A DNA stretch of 64,000 nucleotides from Branchiostoma floridae (Eukaryota > Chordata > Leptocardii > Amphioxiformes > Branchiostomatidae). A program made the position numbers and the translations under genes. Below are positions 28,101 to 37,758 of this stretch, in pieces. The notes under the pieces were generated by a model, which did not search any database, had not been told where the DNA came from, and saw only the letters and a program-made list of their open reading frames with translations. Each line of letters begins with the position of its first letter. The first letter of the stretch is position 1. Location of the stretch: assembly GCF_000003815.2 (NCBI RefSeq), contig NC_049984.1, forward strand, positions 8,983,196 to 9,047,195, read 5' to 3'.

Positions 28101-31100
28101 CGCCACTTCGAAGCTGTTACTTTCTCCAAATTAAGCTACTTATCAATTATCTGTAAAAACAGTTCATTTCAGTTAAAGAAATAAAGCAAAAAAAGATGTA
28201 GGGCAAATTAGCGCACTTTTCTCAATAAACAACATCCATTTATCAATCTTTTGAAAATAAAGACTGCAGCAAAAATAATATCTCAATGAACCGTGAAAAA
28301 ATCGCGACCTCCGTTGAACAGTGCCGACCGTGCACCCCTCCCCTGTATAGCGAGATTTGAAGGTAGATTTAAAATGGCGGCTCTATAGCGGCCTAAATCC
28401 GCAAATTTTGAACTTTGAGCGAAGTTTCTGGCAGAAAATTAGGGCTTACCAAAGGCGTTCATCCCAAAAACAGGGTGTACATTTTCTGATATCTTTTTAG
28501 TAAAGGGCCTGTAACTTAAGGATCGTTTTGTTTACCCAAAAAATCAAGTTGCGCCGTGCGCAACCTGACTTTCTGAACAACTTGCGCACAGAGAAAACTA
28601 CTTGCGCGACAGGGGTGGGCAAGTGGTTAATTCGAGCCCTGTGTACTGTGTGTACTCTACTAGGTGCAAGTGCAGGAATGGCTATGACGGCATCGACTGC
28701 CAGCAGACCAAGCGTAGCTTCAGGGCAAACGGCTTTGCCTGGTTCGACCCCCTGCCCCAATGTCTGGATACTAGGATCTCCCTGGAGTTCATCACCAAAC
28801 ATCCAGATGGTACAGACCATTTAGATACAACCCGTGTGACATTGTTCTATTATTTCTCCTGGCTTGTAACATGTCATGTGTTGTTGAAGCAAATAAATTG
28901 TATAGATGGAACTTGTTCCTGTAAAATGTTGTAAGGTCTTTTTGTTTGTCTTAAAGGAATAGACATTGAAAAGAGCATGACTGTTTAGCAATAGATGAAT
29001 TGTTAGATTGCATTTAAGACATAGTAGCTAAGAAGTAAGACATGCAGTGTAGTAGTAGCACAGTTGTGACAGTGTTTTCCTAGTAAGCCTGACTAACCTG
29101 TCATCCCTGTTTCAGGTCTGCTGCTGTACACAGGCCCAGTGGCCCCCCTGGCCACGGGAGAGCCGCGAGACTTCATGGCAGTAGAGCTGGTCAGTGGGAA
29201 ACCACGACTCACCATCAACCTGGGAGATGGGCCACTCCAATTGGACATCGCCGTGACAACCACTGTGAATGACAAGAAGTGGCATCGTCTGGACATCATA
29301 AGACAAGGCTCGGTATGATACAGCATCACATGTTCATCTGTCTTCTTGTATTTCATGTAGGCTGATTTGTTTGTGAGGAAATACAGCTGGAATAAGGACT
29401 TTGTAAGTGAAGTGCAATACAGGCTTTTCATTGATGTCGTACTAATTCTAATTTGAATCCTCTGGATGACCATGTTGGTGGGTAGTTGAATTAGGCAGTA
29501 GCATCTTCGTGTGGTTAACAGACGTACGCTGTAATCCAACATCGTGCAGATGACGTCAAATGAAAAACCTGTATTGAGAATTAGTAGCCAAATGGCTACT
29601 TCAGAGCGCTAAAGGTTAAAGCTTTGGTTTTTAATGCTTTTTCTATTGCAGACCACTCGCTTCATGTTGGACCGCTGTAAGAACTCAGTCATCACAGAGA
29701 CGGTGGGGACGGGGCGTGGCACCAGTGCTGAGGACAGGACTGGGTGTGAAGCTATCGGGAGGGTTCCTGGCAAGTCCAGGTCAGTACCATTAAGACAGTC
29801 CTATCAAACTTTCTTATCATATGTATATATATATATAGCCTGTCAGTATACTACCTCTGAGTCAGTGTTTTGTTGCTATCCTACATTGTAGCTTGGTCAC
29901 CTGAGTTAGCTCCAAATGTCAGCCTCTCCAGACCCTTGCGACAGTGGTATTGAGGTCAACTGTGTTAGTGCCGAATGGCAGTTGCTCCAGACCCTTACGA
30001 TTCAGCCCCGCCTACATGTATAGTAAGCTCTTCACAATTCAGCCCCTGGCTGCAAAGAGAGAGTAGTCGGCCCACCCATTAATAACAAAAATGACAACAG
30101 CTTGCTCTTTAATGTCCACCAGCTGTTGAACTTTTGTCTGTTTGTCTGTTTCACCCTCCCATCTGCAGGTTCCTGAATGTTCTGTCACCCCTACAGCTGG
30201 GTGGAATAGCCCAGAAATCCTTGCCATACCCAACCCTGACAAACCTTGACTTCCAGGGCTGCATTCAGAACCTGGTACAGGACACCAAGGTGAGCAGACA
30301 CGGTTTTACAAAGAATGTTTGGTACGTGTCTCCTGACTAATGAGTTGAAAAATAAGGTAATTAAACCATTGTTTATCAGTAAGTTGTTTTGTGTCTGTCT
30401 ATGGTTCCCATACTGTGCTATGCCATATTGCAGAAACTGATGGTAAATGTAACAAATTTTATGAGCACACCTGTGTGTTGTTGCTATATTGCTACATTTA
30501 AGAGTAACACAATAACAACTTTTGTTTGGGAAACTATGGGAAAATTTTGACTTTCCATCAACCCATAGGTAGCTGTAACTTCATTCTCTTATGTTCATGG
30601 CAGGTGATCGACCTTGCTGAAGCCCAGCTGTCCCAGAACAGCGAGGAAGGCTGCACACAGACGGACGCCAACTGTCAGCCTAACAGCTTCACCCCCATCT
30701 GTGGACCTAATGGCACCTGCGTGGGCACCTGGGACAGCTTCTACTGCACCTGTCATCCTGGTTTCCATGGAGACAGGTGTCAGCAGGGTAGGCTCAGCTG
30801 TTTATCATATTATTAAACTGATAAGTAATGATGCACTTCTGTTAGTCCAAGGACTGTTGTTGAAAAATTTGAAGATTAGAAAAGATTAACGGGAGGGGTC
30901 CAAAGTCCGGTAGGGGTCCAAAGTCCGGTAGGATTTTAAAATCATTTTTGCGGAGATATGCATAAGTGTCTGCACATAATAAGTGTAACTTGTTATGGAC
31001 TAAACCTTGTTGTAAATAACTGAAAAGTCAGAGTATGTGTCCAAGTTGGTAAGCCCCAACAGATAACGATTGAAAAAAGTACACAAGTTTGACGCCTTCC

Positions 31101-34100
31101 GTGCATGCGGACGAGCGAACATATCGAGAACATGGCCCGGGAAACTATTAAATAATTTATCGTCAAATACGAAATGTGAAAAGATACCACCACAGATGAG
31201 AAGGCTATCTATAAAACTTCCTAAATAAGCACAGCTATGCCGTGTCTTTGCTTTTATAGTTGGATGATCGGAGCTGAATTATGCCGCATGTTCACGGCCC
31301 TGTCAACCCCGCCATCTTTGCCAATCACCTATGAAGGAAGCCGAGCGATGCTCAACACGATGGAGTTAGTCAACCCGTCTGTAGAGTACCAATCATTCAA
31401 GAAAATCGATCCCTACCGACTAAAGAAATCCTGTAGTCATTTCTGCTGTTAAAAACGAGGTTGAAGCAGGAAATACAGAAGCCGAAAGTGAAAAAGTGTA
31501 ATCGCAGGCAGACGTAAACAAAGTGCCGCCATTTTTCTTTTTGGCGACAGGTTGGTTTCACCGTGAGAGGTAATCCTTGTAAGTAAACGTATTTAAATAT
31601 GCATCCGGTAATTCAAAATATTGCATATATTTGTGACAAAAAATAGTATTGCAGAAACTTAGTGTTATTTTGCATGAATAGGATGCTTAAAGATATGCAG
31701 AGATGGATTGGTTGTTAACTTATCGGAGTTTGGACCCCCTTTTTTGTGTTAGAACGTTCCACTGAAACGCAAGTCCAAACCTGCCAAAACTTTCGCGCGC
31801 TGTCAAAGTAAAGTTCGGAATGCTGCCGCTAAAGGAAACATATGTCTGCACAGCTTAAATCACAGTTATATGGTTGTTAACAAGATCTTAAATTGTTTTT
31901 GATGGGTTCTCAGTAAAACGTACGATGACAAAAGCCATGCGCATTCACTTAGAACAGTTACCGGACATTGGATCCCCCCCGTTAGTAGATGAAAAATAGA
32001 AATAGGGATACTACATACGTGAAGTAAAGATACAGGTTGGATTTGTCTTGTTGTTTTCAAGGTGAAGTAAAATATTAACGATCTTATTTACTTTGAAAAG
32101 CATGTAGATGAATGTGTTTTTTTGTGGTCTTTATCCCAGCTACGCCTGAGTACTCCTTTGACAGCGAGTCATGGATCCGGTACCAGCTGAGACGACCAGT
32201 GAGTGCGCGGAACACGCAGCATCAGCTGATGTTCCGCACAAGAGTTCCTAACGGCCTTCTCACGGCGGCTGCCTCCAGGGACAGGCAGGAGTTCACCAGC
32301 TTAGAGGTGGGAGCCTGTTGAGCCTTAATTGTTGATTATACATTTTGCTTTCAAAAGGCAATGTTCAGGTAGTGAGGAGAAGGCTTCAGTTAACAACTGT
32401 ATACAGTTGCTCAATGTTGGAGTTTGTATTGTTAAGAGTCTTACTGCAGTTTAGTTAGAAGTTTTTGTTTCAACATGTTATGAGCAAACATCAGTGACTT
32501 GTCATACAGAATAATGCTACGACCGTATTTACATTTACCCTTACTAGGTGTTTTTAATGCCTACTCCATATTTTTTTGCTTCATGCAACCTGTTTGGGTG
32601 TATGTTGAAGTCACAGTTTGGCTACTAGATTTTATTATGAAATCTTGGTTATACTAGCAACTTAGCAAGCAAAGTATGTGTGTTAATTTCATATATTTGA
32701 ATATCAAATGACATATATTTGTATATTCAGCTGATGAATGGCAAGGTGCAGTACCGCTTCAACATTGGAAATGGTGTCCACATTGTCCGTTTGGAAGACT
32801 TCACTGTTGATGATGGGGAATGGCATGTGGTGAACGTTGAAAGGTTCGGGAATGAAGTTTCCCTGAAGTTGGATGGCGGTGGAGGACAACGAGAGATAAC
32901 AATCGCCTTAGGGAGTCACCGAGAGATCCTTATTGACCAGAACAGTGTCCTTGTGGGAGCCAATGTCACACGAGCAGCTGAGGAACAAAATGTGTACAAC
33001 GATTTTATTGGTAAGCGTATGTCAGAAAGTTGCACAAAATTTCACCTTATTTTTACCTTCGTCAAGAAGGTTATGTCTTTAGTGTGTGCGTGTGTGTGTG
33101 TGTGTGAGAAGCCTTTGATGGATCCTGATGGTATTTTGTAGGAGTCAGAAAAATGAAGGTCAAGGCATTTTCTTTTTCATGTATTGCTTGGTTGGAGACA
33201 TATTTGAAGACAAAGGCATAGAATATGTTACTACACACTAATGTCACATGCAAAATTTGGGAAAATTGCTGTTTTGACCAATATGCATTTCTATGTGCAA
33301 ATGAAGCTTCAAGATAAGTTTACGTTGATCTGTGGTACACCTATATTTACTCTGTTGCTCACATTCTCCAGGGTGTATAAATGACATCCGTCTTAATGAG
33401 GAGTACCTGCCCATGGAGGGAGAGAACTCCGTTGCTATGGCAACCACGGAGGGCATCCAGCCAGGCTGCTGGGACCACGAGGAGTGTCTGAGTGCCCCGT
33501 GTGTCATCCCATTCGTCTGTGTGGACCTGTGGAGGGGGTACATCTGCAGGTCAGTAATAACTGTTTAAGATGAATAAATAAATAAGCTGTTGAACTGATA
33601 GGAAATGCTTGAAAGGAACCGAAGTGTAGTTAAAGGGTGAAGCAGCAATATTGAATATTTGTCTAGTAGGGGTGCATAACGCTACATGTAGCCTAGAGTT
33701 GCAGGGCAGAAGTGACTTAGTGTACTGTTTGCTCTCACGTCTCATACAGGCTCAGATTTAGTACTTTGACTGCTACATTGTACATGTACCAGTGTCGAAA
33801 CTAAATGTAGGTATAATGTAACAGCAATATCAATGACATGATAGAATTCTGCATTCAATGCAATTTGCTGTTGTTCCACATTTTCTCACATCATGTTAAA
33901 AGAGAAAGGACATGAGAATTGAGCTTTGTGTATCTTCCAGGGATGACTGTGAGAGTGCCCCCTGTCTGAACGGTGGAATCTGTGACGTCCATGCCTATGG
34001 CTTTGTCTGCACCTGTCCGGTGGGGTGGACCGGAGTCATCTGCGACCAGGAGGACCAGACTTCGGCCAGGATAGTCGGGGTTGTTGGCATCAGTATTGGA

Positions 34101-35561
34101 GCTGTGGTGGCCATTCTTCTCTGTTTGCTGGTGCTGCTAGGTAAGTTGTTTGTCTTTTACAACGTTATTGAGTAGAGTTAAGAACATGACTTTTCATGTA
34201 GCTTCATGTAGCTGATCAGGAACTGGAAGTCTGAATTTCCTGCATTATTTCACCGCAGATTGAGTCTGGTTGTTGAAAATAAACCTGCAATATTGTTGTT
34301 GTTACTTTGCATTCATAGTCGCGATATTAAAGACCAGTCCTGGTCCAGTTTCTCCTAGATCACTTTAGTGTCACTGATGAAAGATAGTGGATGCTACCTG
34401 AAACGTCTGACCATTTCCAAATTCATATCCAGTTGCTTGAGTAACTGCTTTTTGGCATATATTATTGCCTGGATGTCTAATCTTCATCGACGTTCCTACT
34501 GTTGTATTAGTCCTGGTGCTGGCCTGTGTGATGTACAAGAAACAGCTGAAGGCTGCCACCACCAAGTACCTGGCGGTGGACGGCCACGACGACGTGCGCG
34601 AGAACATCATCTCGTACAACGACGAGGGCGGCGGGGAGGAGGACCAGGAGTCTTACGACATCAGGAAGCTGCAGAAGCCTGACAGGGAGTCACCAACACG
34701 GGCCAAGAGACCGCTGGAGCCGCGGATTGACGTTCCTCCGGACGACGTGCCGCAGATGAGACCGACTCTCCCGCAGGGCGACAATCCAGATGTAGCAGAT
34801 TTTATAGGGTAAGTTTTGGCATTCGATCTACATTTACCTTGGATTTACATGTACATGTACTTTGAACTCTTTTAGATATGTTGTACATGTACTTTGAACT
34901 CTTTGTGATACATTGACACGCTTAGACTTCAATTGTTTTATAGGAAATGGTTTTCAAGACTCACATGTCATGAACATGTGTAATCACAGAACTTCAAAGT
35001 TGTATCAGAATTAACACCTAGCAAGACAATAACATGGATATTGTCATCACTGTTTTCTTAGCTATATTACATTCAAATACAGATTTATGATGACCACAAA
35101 TGTAAAAGGATTTAGCACCATTTATAATGTGCGGCATGGTTGGCATTATTAATGGCACCTATTATGAGGATGAACTGAACTGAACTGATAATCATGGTCA
35201 AACTTCATGTGATACTATATTTCTCACTGAGAAAGCGACAGCTCATTACTGCCAGTTTTATGGTCTAACCCTATGCATGACAAGTTAAGTCAAGTTTATT
35301 GCACGATTGTAACAGGTACAATGACATGTGTTTCCTAGTGCAAGGCTCCATGATGCAGACAATGACCCCACAGCCCCGCCCCACGACTCCATCCAGCCCT
35401 ATGACTATGAGGGTCAAGGGTCAACAGCAGGCAGCTTGAGTTCACTGACCTCTGCATCATCTGAGGACGACCAGGACTATGAGTATCTGGACAACTGGGG
35501 GCCACAGTTCAGAAACCTGGCAGACATGTACAGTGGGGCAGGGGGAGGGGCAAGTGCTTAG
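8328..35561 (+). CDS. CadN: Type III classical cadherin (DN-cadherin-like), complete, 33 exons
   Basis: This is a calcium-dependent cell-adhesion receptor that links to actin through catenins. Exons: 8328-9684, 14270-14464, 16257-16482, 16849-17053, 17400-17511, 17710-18102, 18686-18912, 19296-19569, 19922-20094, 20410-20955, 21282-21483, 21799-21942, 22247-22530, 23007-23307, 23481-23953, 24293-24528, 24797-24933, 25166-25408, 25783-25977, 26349-26642, 26907-27136, 27481-27746, 28664-28809, 29116-29312, 29652-29779, 30169-30289, 30604-30787, 32140-32306, 32731-33010, 33372-33549, 33941-34140, 34511-34808, 35339-35561. They total 8,835 nt, 2,944 residues, with phases matching at every junction. 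Order: signal peptide, about 18 cadherin repeats, primitive classic cadherin region, EGF, laminin G, EGF, laminin G, EGF, membrane segment, catenin-binding tail. Fly DN-cadherin has the same order and similar length (about 3,100). Mammals lack this type. Confidence 0.93.
9432..9446 (+). other. Candidate furin-type cleavage site RSKRR in the cadherin
   Basis: Codons 369-373 read R-S-K-R-R, matching the R-X-K/R-R consensus of proprotein convertases. It lies in a Ser/Lys/Glu-rich spacer between EC3 and EC4. Classical cadherins are activated by cleavage after such a site. If used here, three N-terminal repeats would be the propeptide and the mature protein would begin near ALPNIQVSM. The cleavage itself is inference. 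Confidence 0.5.
9685..14269 (+). other. Cadherin intron 1 (4.6 kb)
   Basis: GTAGGT donor and TTTCAG acceptor. No exon, RNA gene or clear element was recognised. Long first introns of adhesion genes often hold enhancers, but nothing here can be named from sequence alone. Confidence 0.6.
14270..25977 (+). CDS. CadN: Cadherin exons 2-19: EC4 to EC18
   Basis: Successive repeats end in the calcium linkers [18 protein letters not shown] (degenerate), [120 protein letters not shown] and [11 protein letters not shown]. Most also have the LDRE/LDYE motif and the ATD or AxD strand. Residues about 453-1974. The linker closing EC5 (GNRPPQF) lacks the DxND calcium ligands, and VENEP and INNNK linkers are altered, so calcium binding is probably partial at those joints, giving possible hinges in the ectodomain. 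Exon phases are 0, 1 and 2, without a one-exon-per-repeat rule. Confidence 0.9.
14897..15260. mobile_element. Fold-back element with CAGGGCTCGAAAT ends (364 bp)
   Basis: Left end CAGGGCTCGAAATACTGGG, right end AATTTCGAGCCCTG, which are inverted repeats of each other. The flanks carry TGGCTT on both sides (14891-14896 and 15261-15266), a 6-bp target duplication. Inside are many facing GGTGCACCC / GGGTGCACC blocks. No open frame of note; non-autonomous. It lies in cadherin intron 2. The same terminal sequence bounds the element at 28015-28641. Confidence 0.8.
16104..16154. repeat. (TA)n microsatellite
   Basis: About 25 uninterrupted TA dinucleotides in cadherin intron 2, about 100 bp upstream of the exon at 16257. 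Likely length-variable between individuals. Confidence 0.95.
22716..22938. mobile_element. hAT-like MITE, 223 bp, 8-bp target duplication
   Basis: Left end CAGGGTTCTAGCCAT and right end GGCTGGCTAGAACACTG are inverted repeats with one mismatch in the first six bases. The 8-bp flank CTCCAAGC is duplicated exactly at 22708-22715 and 22939-22946. The CAG...CTG ends plus an 8-bp duplication are the hallmarks of hAT transposons. No coding sequence, so it is a non-autonomous copy. It lies in the cadherin intron between exons 13 and 14. Confidence 0.82.
25475..25742. mobile_element. MITE family A copy 1, with terminal inverted repeats
   Basis: The left arm (TATGCCCAAAAGCAGTTAAT, then CAAGCAACT and GATTTTGGAAA) faces a right arm near 25650-25710 (TTTCCAAAATCAATA, AGTTGCTTGAGTAACTGC, TTTTTGGCATAT). 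Arms are about 55 bp. The middle holds TTTCTCCCAGATCACTTCAG and a GAAAGATAGTGGATGCTA block. A second copy lies at 34305-34496. Located in the cadherin intron before the exon at 25783. Confidence 0.75.
26180..26300. repeat. Possible dispersed element with GATGTCTGTCAGACATC palindrome
   Basis: The stretch holds CACCTGCTGATGTTTCGATG, the near-palindrome GATGTCTGTCAGACATC and CTTCCTCAGAGC. Such 'mutation of fate' blocks are common in short interspersed elements, but only one copy is in the window, so boundaries and family cannot be set. Confidence 0.3.
26349..27746 (+). CDS. CadN: Cadherin exons 20-22: primitive classic cadherin region
   Basis: Residues about 1974-2237. This is the membrane-proximal segment found in type III cadherins between the last EC repeat and the EGF/laminin-G modules. 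Landmarks: [29 protein letters not shown], then [46 protein letters not shown] and AEVNVDPC followed by a Cys-rich stretch ([11 protein letters not shown]). The exon at 27481 ends inside the first EGF-like module ([14 protein letters not shown]). The LNG...LEELVG block spans the exon 21/22 joint with the same spacing as in fly DN-cadherin, supporting direct splicing of 27136 to 27481. Confidence 0.85.
28015..28641. mobile_element. Fold-back element with CAGGCCTCGAAAT / ATTCGAGCCCTG ends (627 bp)
   Basis: Left end CAGGCCTCGAAATACT, right end TTAATTCGAGCCCTG, inverted with one mismatch. TGTACT is present on both flanks (28009-28014 and 28642-28647), a 6-bp target duplication. Inside are facing blocks of GGTTGCG and CAACTTGCGC. 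Same ends as the element at 14897. It sits in the cadherin intron before exon 23, whose acceptor AG is at 28662-28663. Confidence 0.8.
28664..33549 (+). CDS. CadN: Cadherin exons 23-30: EGF-like and laminin-G modules
   Basis: The first EGF-like module, begun at the end of exon 22, closes with [12 protein letters not shown]. Laminin G 1 runs over exons 23-26 ([38 protein letters not shown], and the terminal FQGCIQNL). The second EGF-like module is in exon 27 ([18 protein letters not shown], then HPGFHGDRC). Laminin G 2 covers exons 28-30 ([47 protein letters not shown], ending PGCW). Exon 30 ends in a Cys-rich stretch opening the third module ([12 protein letters not shown]). This order identifies the type III, not the vertebrate type I/II, architecture. 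Residues about 2237-2705. Confidence 0.88.
30891..31980. mobile_element. Probable inverted-repeat DNA element, about 1.1 kb
   Basis: The left end holds GGGAGGGGTCCAAAGTCCGG, with GGGGTCCAAAGTCCGGTAGG directly repeated. The right end near 31958-31980 reads TTACCGGACATTGGATCCCC, a diverged inverted match. A further inverted copy, CGGAGTTTGGACCCCC, lies inside at about 31725. The interior differs from the surrounding intron: it is richer in CG dinucleotides and has an open stretch at 31237-31452 with no family I recognise. No clean target duplication seen, so the ends are approximate. It lies in the intron before exon 28. Confidence 0.5.
33066..33170. repeat. Possible family B repeat fragment with (GT)n
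   Basis: AAGGTTATGTCTTTAGTGTG, then a TGTGTGTG run and GATGGATCCTGATGGTATTT resemble the reverse orientation of the family B repeats at 37800 and 48800. Weak match. Confidence 0.3.
33941..35561 (+). CDS. CadN: Cadherin exons 31-33: EGF, membrane segment, catenin-binding tail
   Basis: Exon 31 has an EGF-like module ([27 protein letters not shown]) and the first part of the membrane segment. Residues about 2749-2780 are hydrophobic ([18 protein letters not shown] and on to LACVMY), split across exons 31 and 32. The 164-residue tail holds a juxtamembrane p120-type motif ([19 protein letters not shown]) and a beta-catenin-type site in exon 33 ([16 protein letters not shown], then [15 protein letters not shown]). 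Both match classical cadherin tails closely. The stop is TAG at 35559-35561. These features separate it from protocadherin, Fat or Dachsous types. Confidence 0.93.
34305..34496. mobile_element. MITE family A copy 2, left end missing
   Basis: Matches the right three-quarters of the element at 25475-25742: TTTGCATTCATAGT, AGTTTCTCCTAGATCACTTT, GAAAGATAGTGGATGCTAC, AGTTGCTTGAGTAACTGC, TTTTTGGCATAT and TCTAATCTTC. The left arm is absent. The copy ends about 14 bp before the acceptor AG (34509-34510) of the exon coding the membrane/cytoplasmic joint. Confidence 0.72.
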
Positions 35562-35934
35562 TGGTGACGTGTATAGACAGGTGCTATAATCAACTAAGTG
35601 TGAGACAGATTATTAACTGGATGAGCAACATAGTTGCAACAAACATCACTGGTGAACTAACTTCCGTTTAAATTTAAATTTAGAGACATTGTGGAAAGAC
35701 ATTTGTACTGTATTTTGAAGCTGTTGCAAACTGTGTTTAATCAGATACAGTTAGATGTATTTTTGTACTGATATGTTTATATGTCAAGGTGGTAGCATGT
35801 GCCTATTTAGTGTGCATCTAACAAGTGATCTTAGTACAAAAAGTGGCTTTAGAGTGTAGAGATAAAGATGTAGACCAAAATATCAACTTAACAGCAAAAG
35901 TTTCAAGGACACAGGAAAATATGATAGTGCAGCT

Positions 35935-35940
35935 AATAAA
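35935..35940 (+). terminator. Candidate cadherin polyadenylation signal AATAAA
   Basis: First canonical AATAAA after the cadherin stop, 374 bp downstream. A second lies at 36378-36383. Which is used cannot be told from sequence. Confidence 0.4.
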
Positions 35941-37758
35941 GATTAAGTCCATGTGTTTAGAGCTCTCACGATCCCACCTTAAACACCAGTGGAAGGTTAT
36001 GTCGAGACTACCTCAGGCCTTTATCACACAATGTTTGGTTTTTCAAGGGCTTTTTTTTCAGTTTTTTTACACAGTTAAAAGATGCATGAAAATGCATGAA
36101 AAAGCTCTGTCACAAGAATTATCGTCATAACCATGTAATACTATCAGGGATTCCATATGCAGTTTGATATTCTTACATCAGATGTTTATCAGGGATGTTT
36201 TGATTTTTCTTTTAAGGATATAGTTTTTTTTTATACATTTGTAAGTAATGAGCCATTGTCCAAGCTGAACAGAGCAACAAAGATGATTGTACAGAATGAT
36301 GTTTAAGTTAGAAATGTGTATCTAAGAAAATCCATTTGTTGTCCCCAGATTTTAACTACATAATTATGGCAAAGGGAATAAAACTCAAATCTAAATGTGC
36401 ATCCAAAAAGGTGATAAAAAAATCATCAAATTCATTTGAACAATAAATTTTATATGACCACTCGTGTTCACAACAAACAGCTTGTAGACAAAGGGTGGGC
36501 TGGCAGGCCCATCAGTTCTATTCTGAGTGGAAGTCTGACTACAAACAAAAGGAAGGAAATTTATTCATATTTTTGGTTATCCTGTTTACTTGTGAATGGA
36601 TTCTATCAGACTGGGTGTACTGGGCTATGTTAAATTACGCTCATGTTACATCAAATCTGGCTATCATACTGAATCCACCCTTTATATTTATCAAAGCTGT
36701 CTCAGATGTCTGCCTGTTTTAATATTGTGAAGAATGACCAGTTACTCCTGGCAAATTCATGCTGGCTATGTATGTTCCATTTTGAAAACTAGTTTGTTTG
36801 AAATGTGCTGCAAAGAACAACACTGCCTGATTCCAGTTTCAACAGGTAGTTTTTCATCCTTAGCGAACGAGCAGTTGGCATTTTATTTCTACAGATATGT
36901 GTATATTACTGATGCAGCTTACATGTACATGTACATGGGTACAAGGAAGCCCAATGGATCACTTGAGAAAGGTCTCTTCAGAGAGCTCAAATGAAACCGA
37001 ATTGTGCAAATACTAATTCTTCACATATAGCCTACAATGGTAGTGCATGTAGTTGTAACACAATATCCATAATTTACTAGACTGAGTTTAACTTAGTGTC
37101 CATCCACCAGCTAGCATTTTTGACGGCAGTTTGTATAATTTGATGGATATGTAACGTTAACTTAATAAATATTGATGTCTTTCATGTTTTAGCACTGTTA
37201 AGTTTGACAGTCATGATCAATATCTAGAATTATTACAAAGTAAATGTTGTCAACAAATTTTATATTGGATTAATTTATGTTATTTAAATATGTGTTTTCC
37301 CGTGACCGTGAACACCATGTCACACATTGGCAACCGAATTGATTATATATATATAGGCATGGCTAAACATTGGGCAGTACAAGTGCCTCTTTTAATTAGA
37401 CAAGTGAGGTAGAACTGTGCTTTGTACTCAAACATGTTGCATTGACTTTGAACAATCTGTGATGTATATAAGGTATGTTGTCAAAGTTAGTGTTTTGCTT
37501 TCCTCTGAAGTACTGGTAATCTGTAAGTTTTGTGGAAGTCTTGAGCGGGTGTTTGAATCGTTTGTAGTAACTGTTCTTCAATCAGCATTTTTATTGCTCA
37601 AGATAAAGTCTATAGATTCCTGAATAAATTGCTGATTTAGACATTTTTGGGTACTGTTTGCTCACTGTCGTTATATTCAAGGTTATACACATTTTGTAAC
37701 CCTGAGGTGGACATCAATGCACGCACGGATGTCCTCCATAAAATTGACTTGCTACATG

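Noticed and set aside
31237-31452. Open frame of 71 residues inside the 1.1 kb element.
   Set aside because: No recognised domain, no neighbouring coding signal, and it lies in repeat-like DNA.
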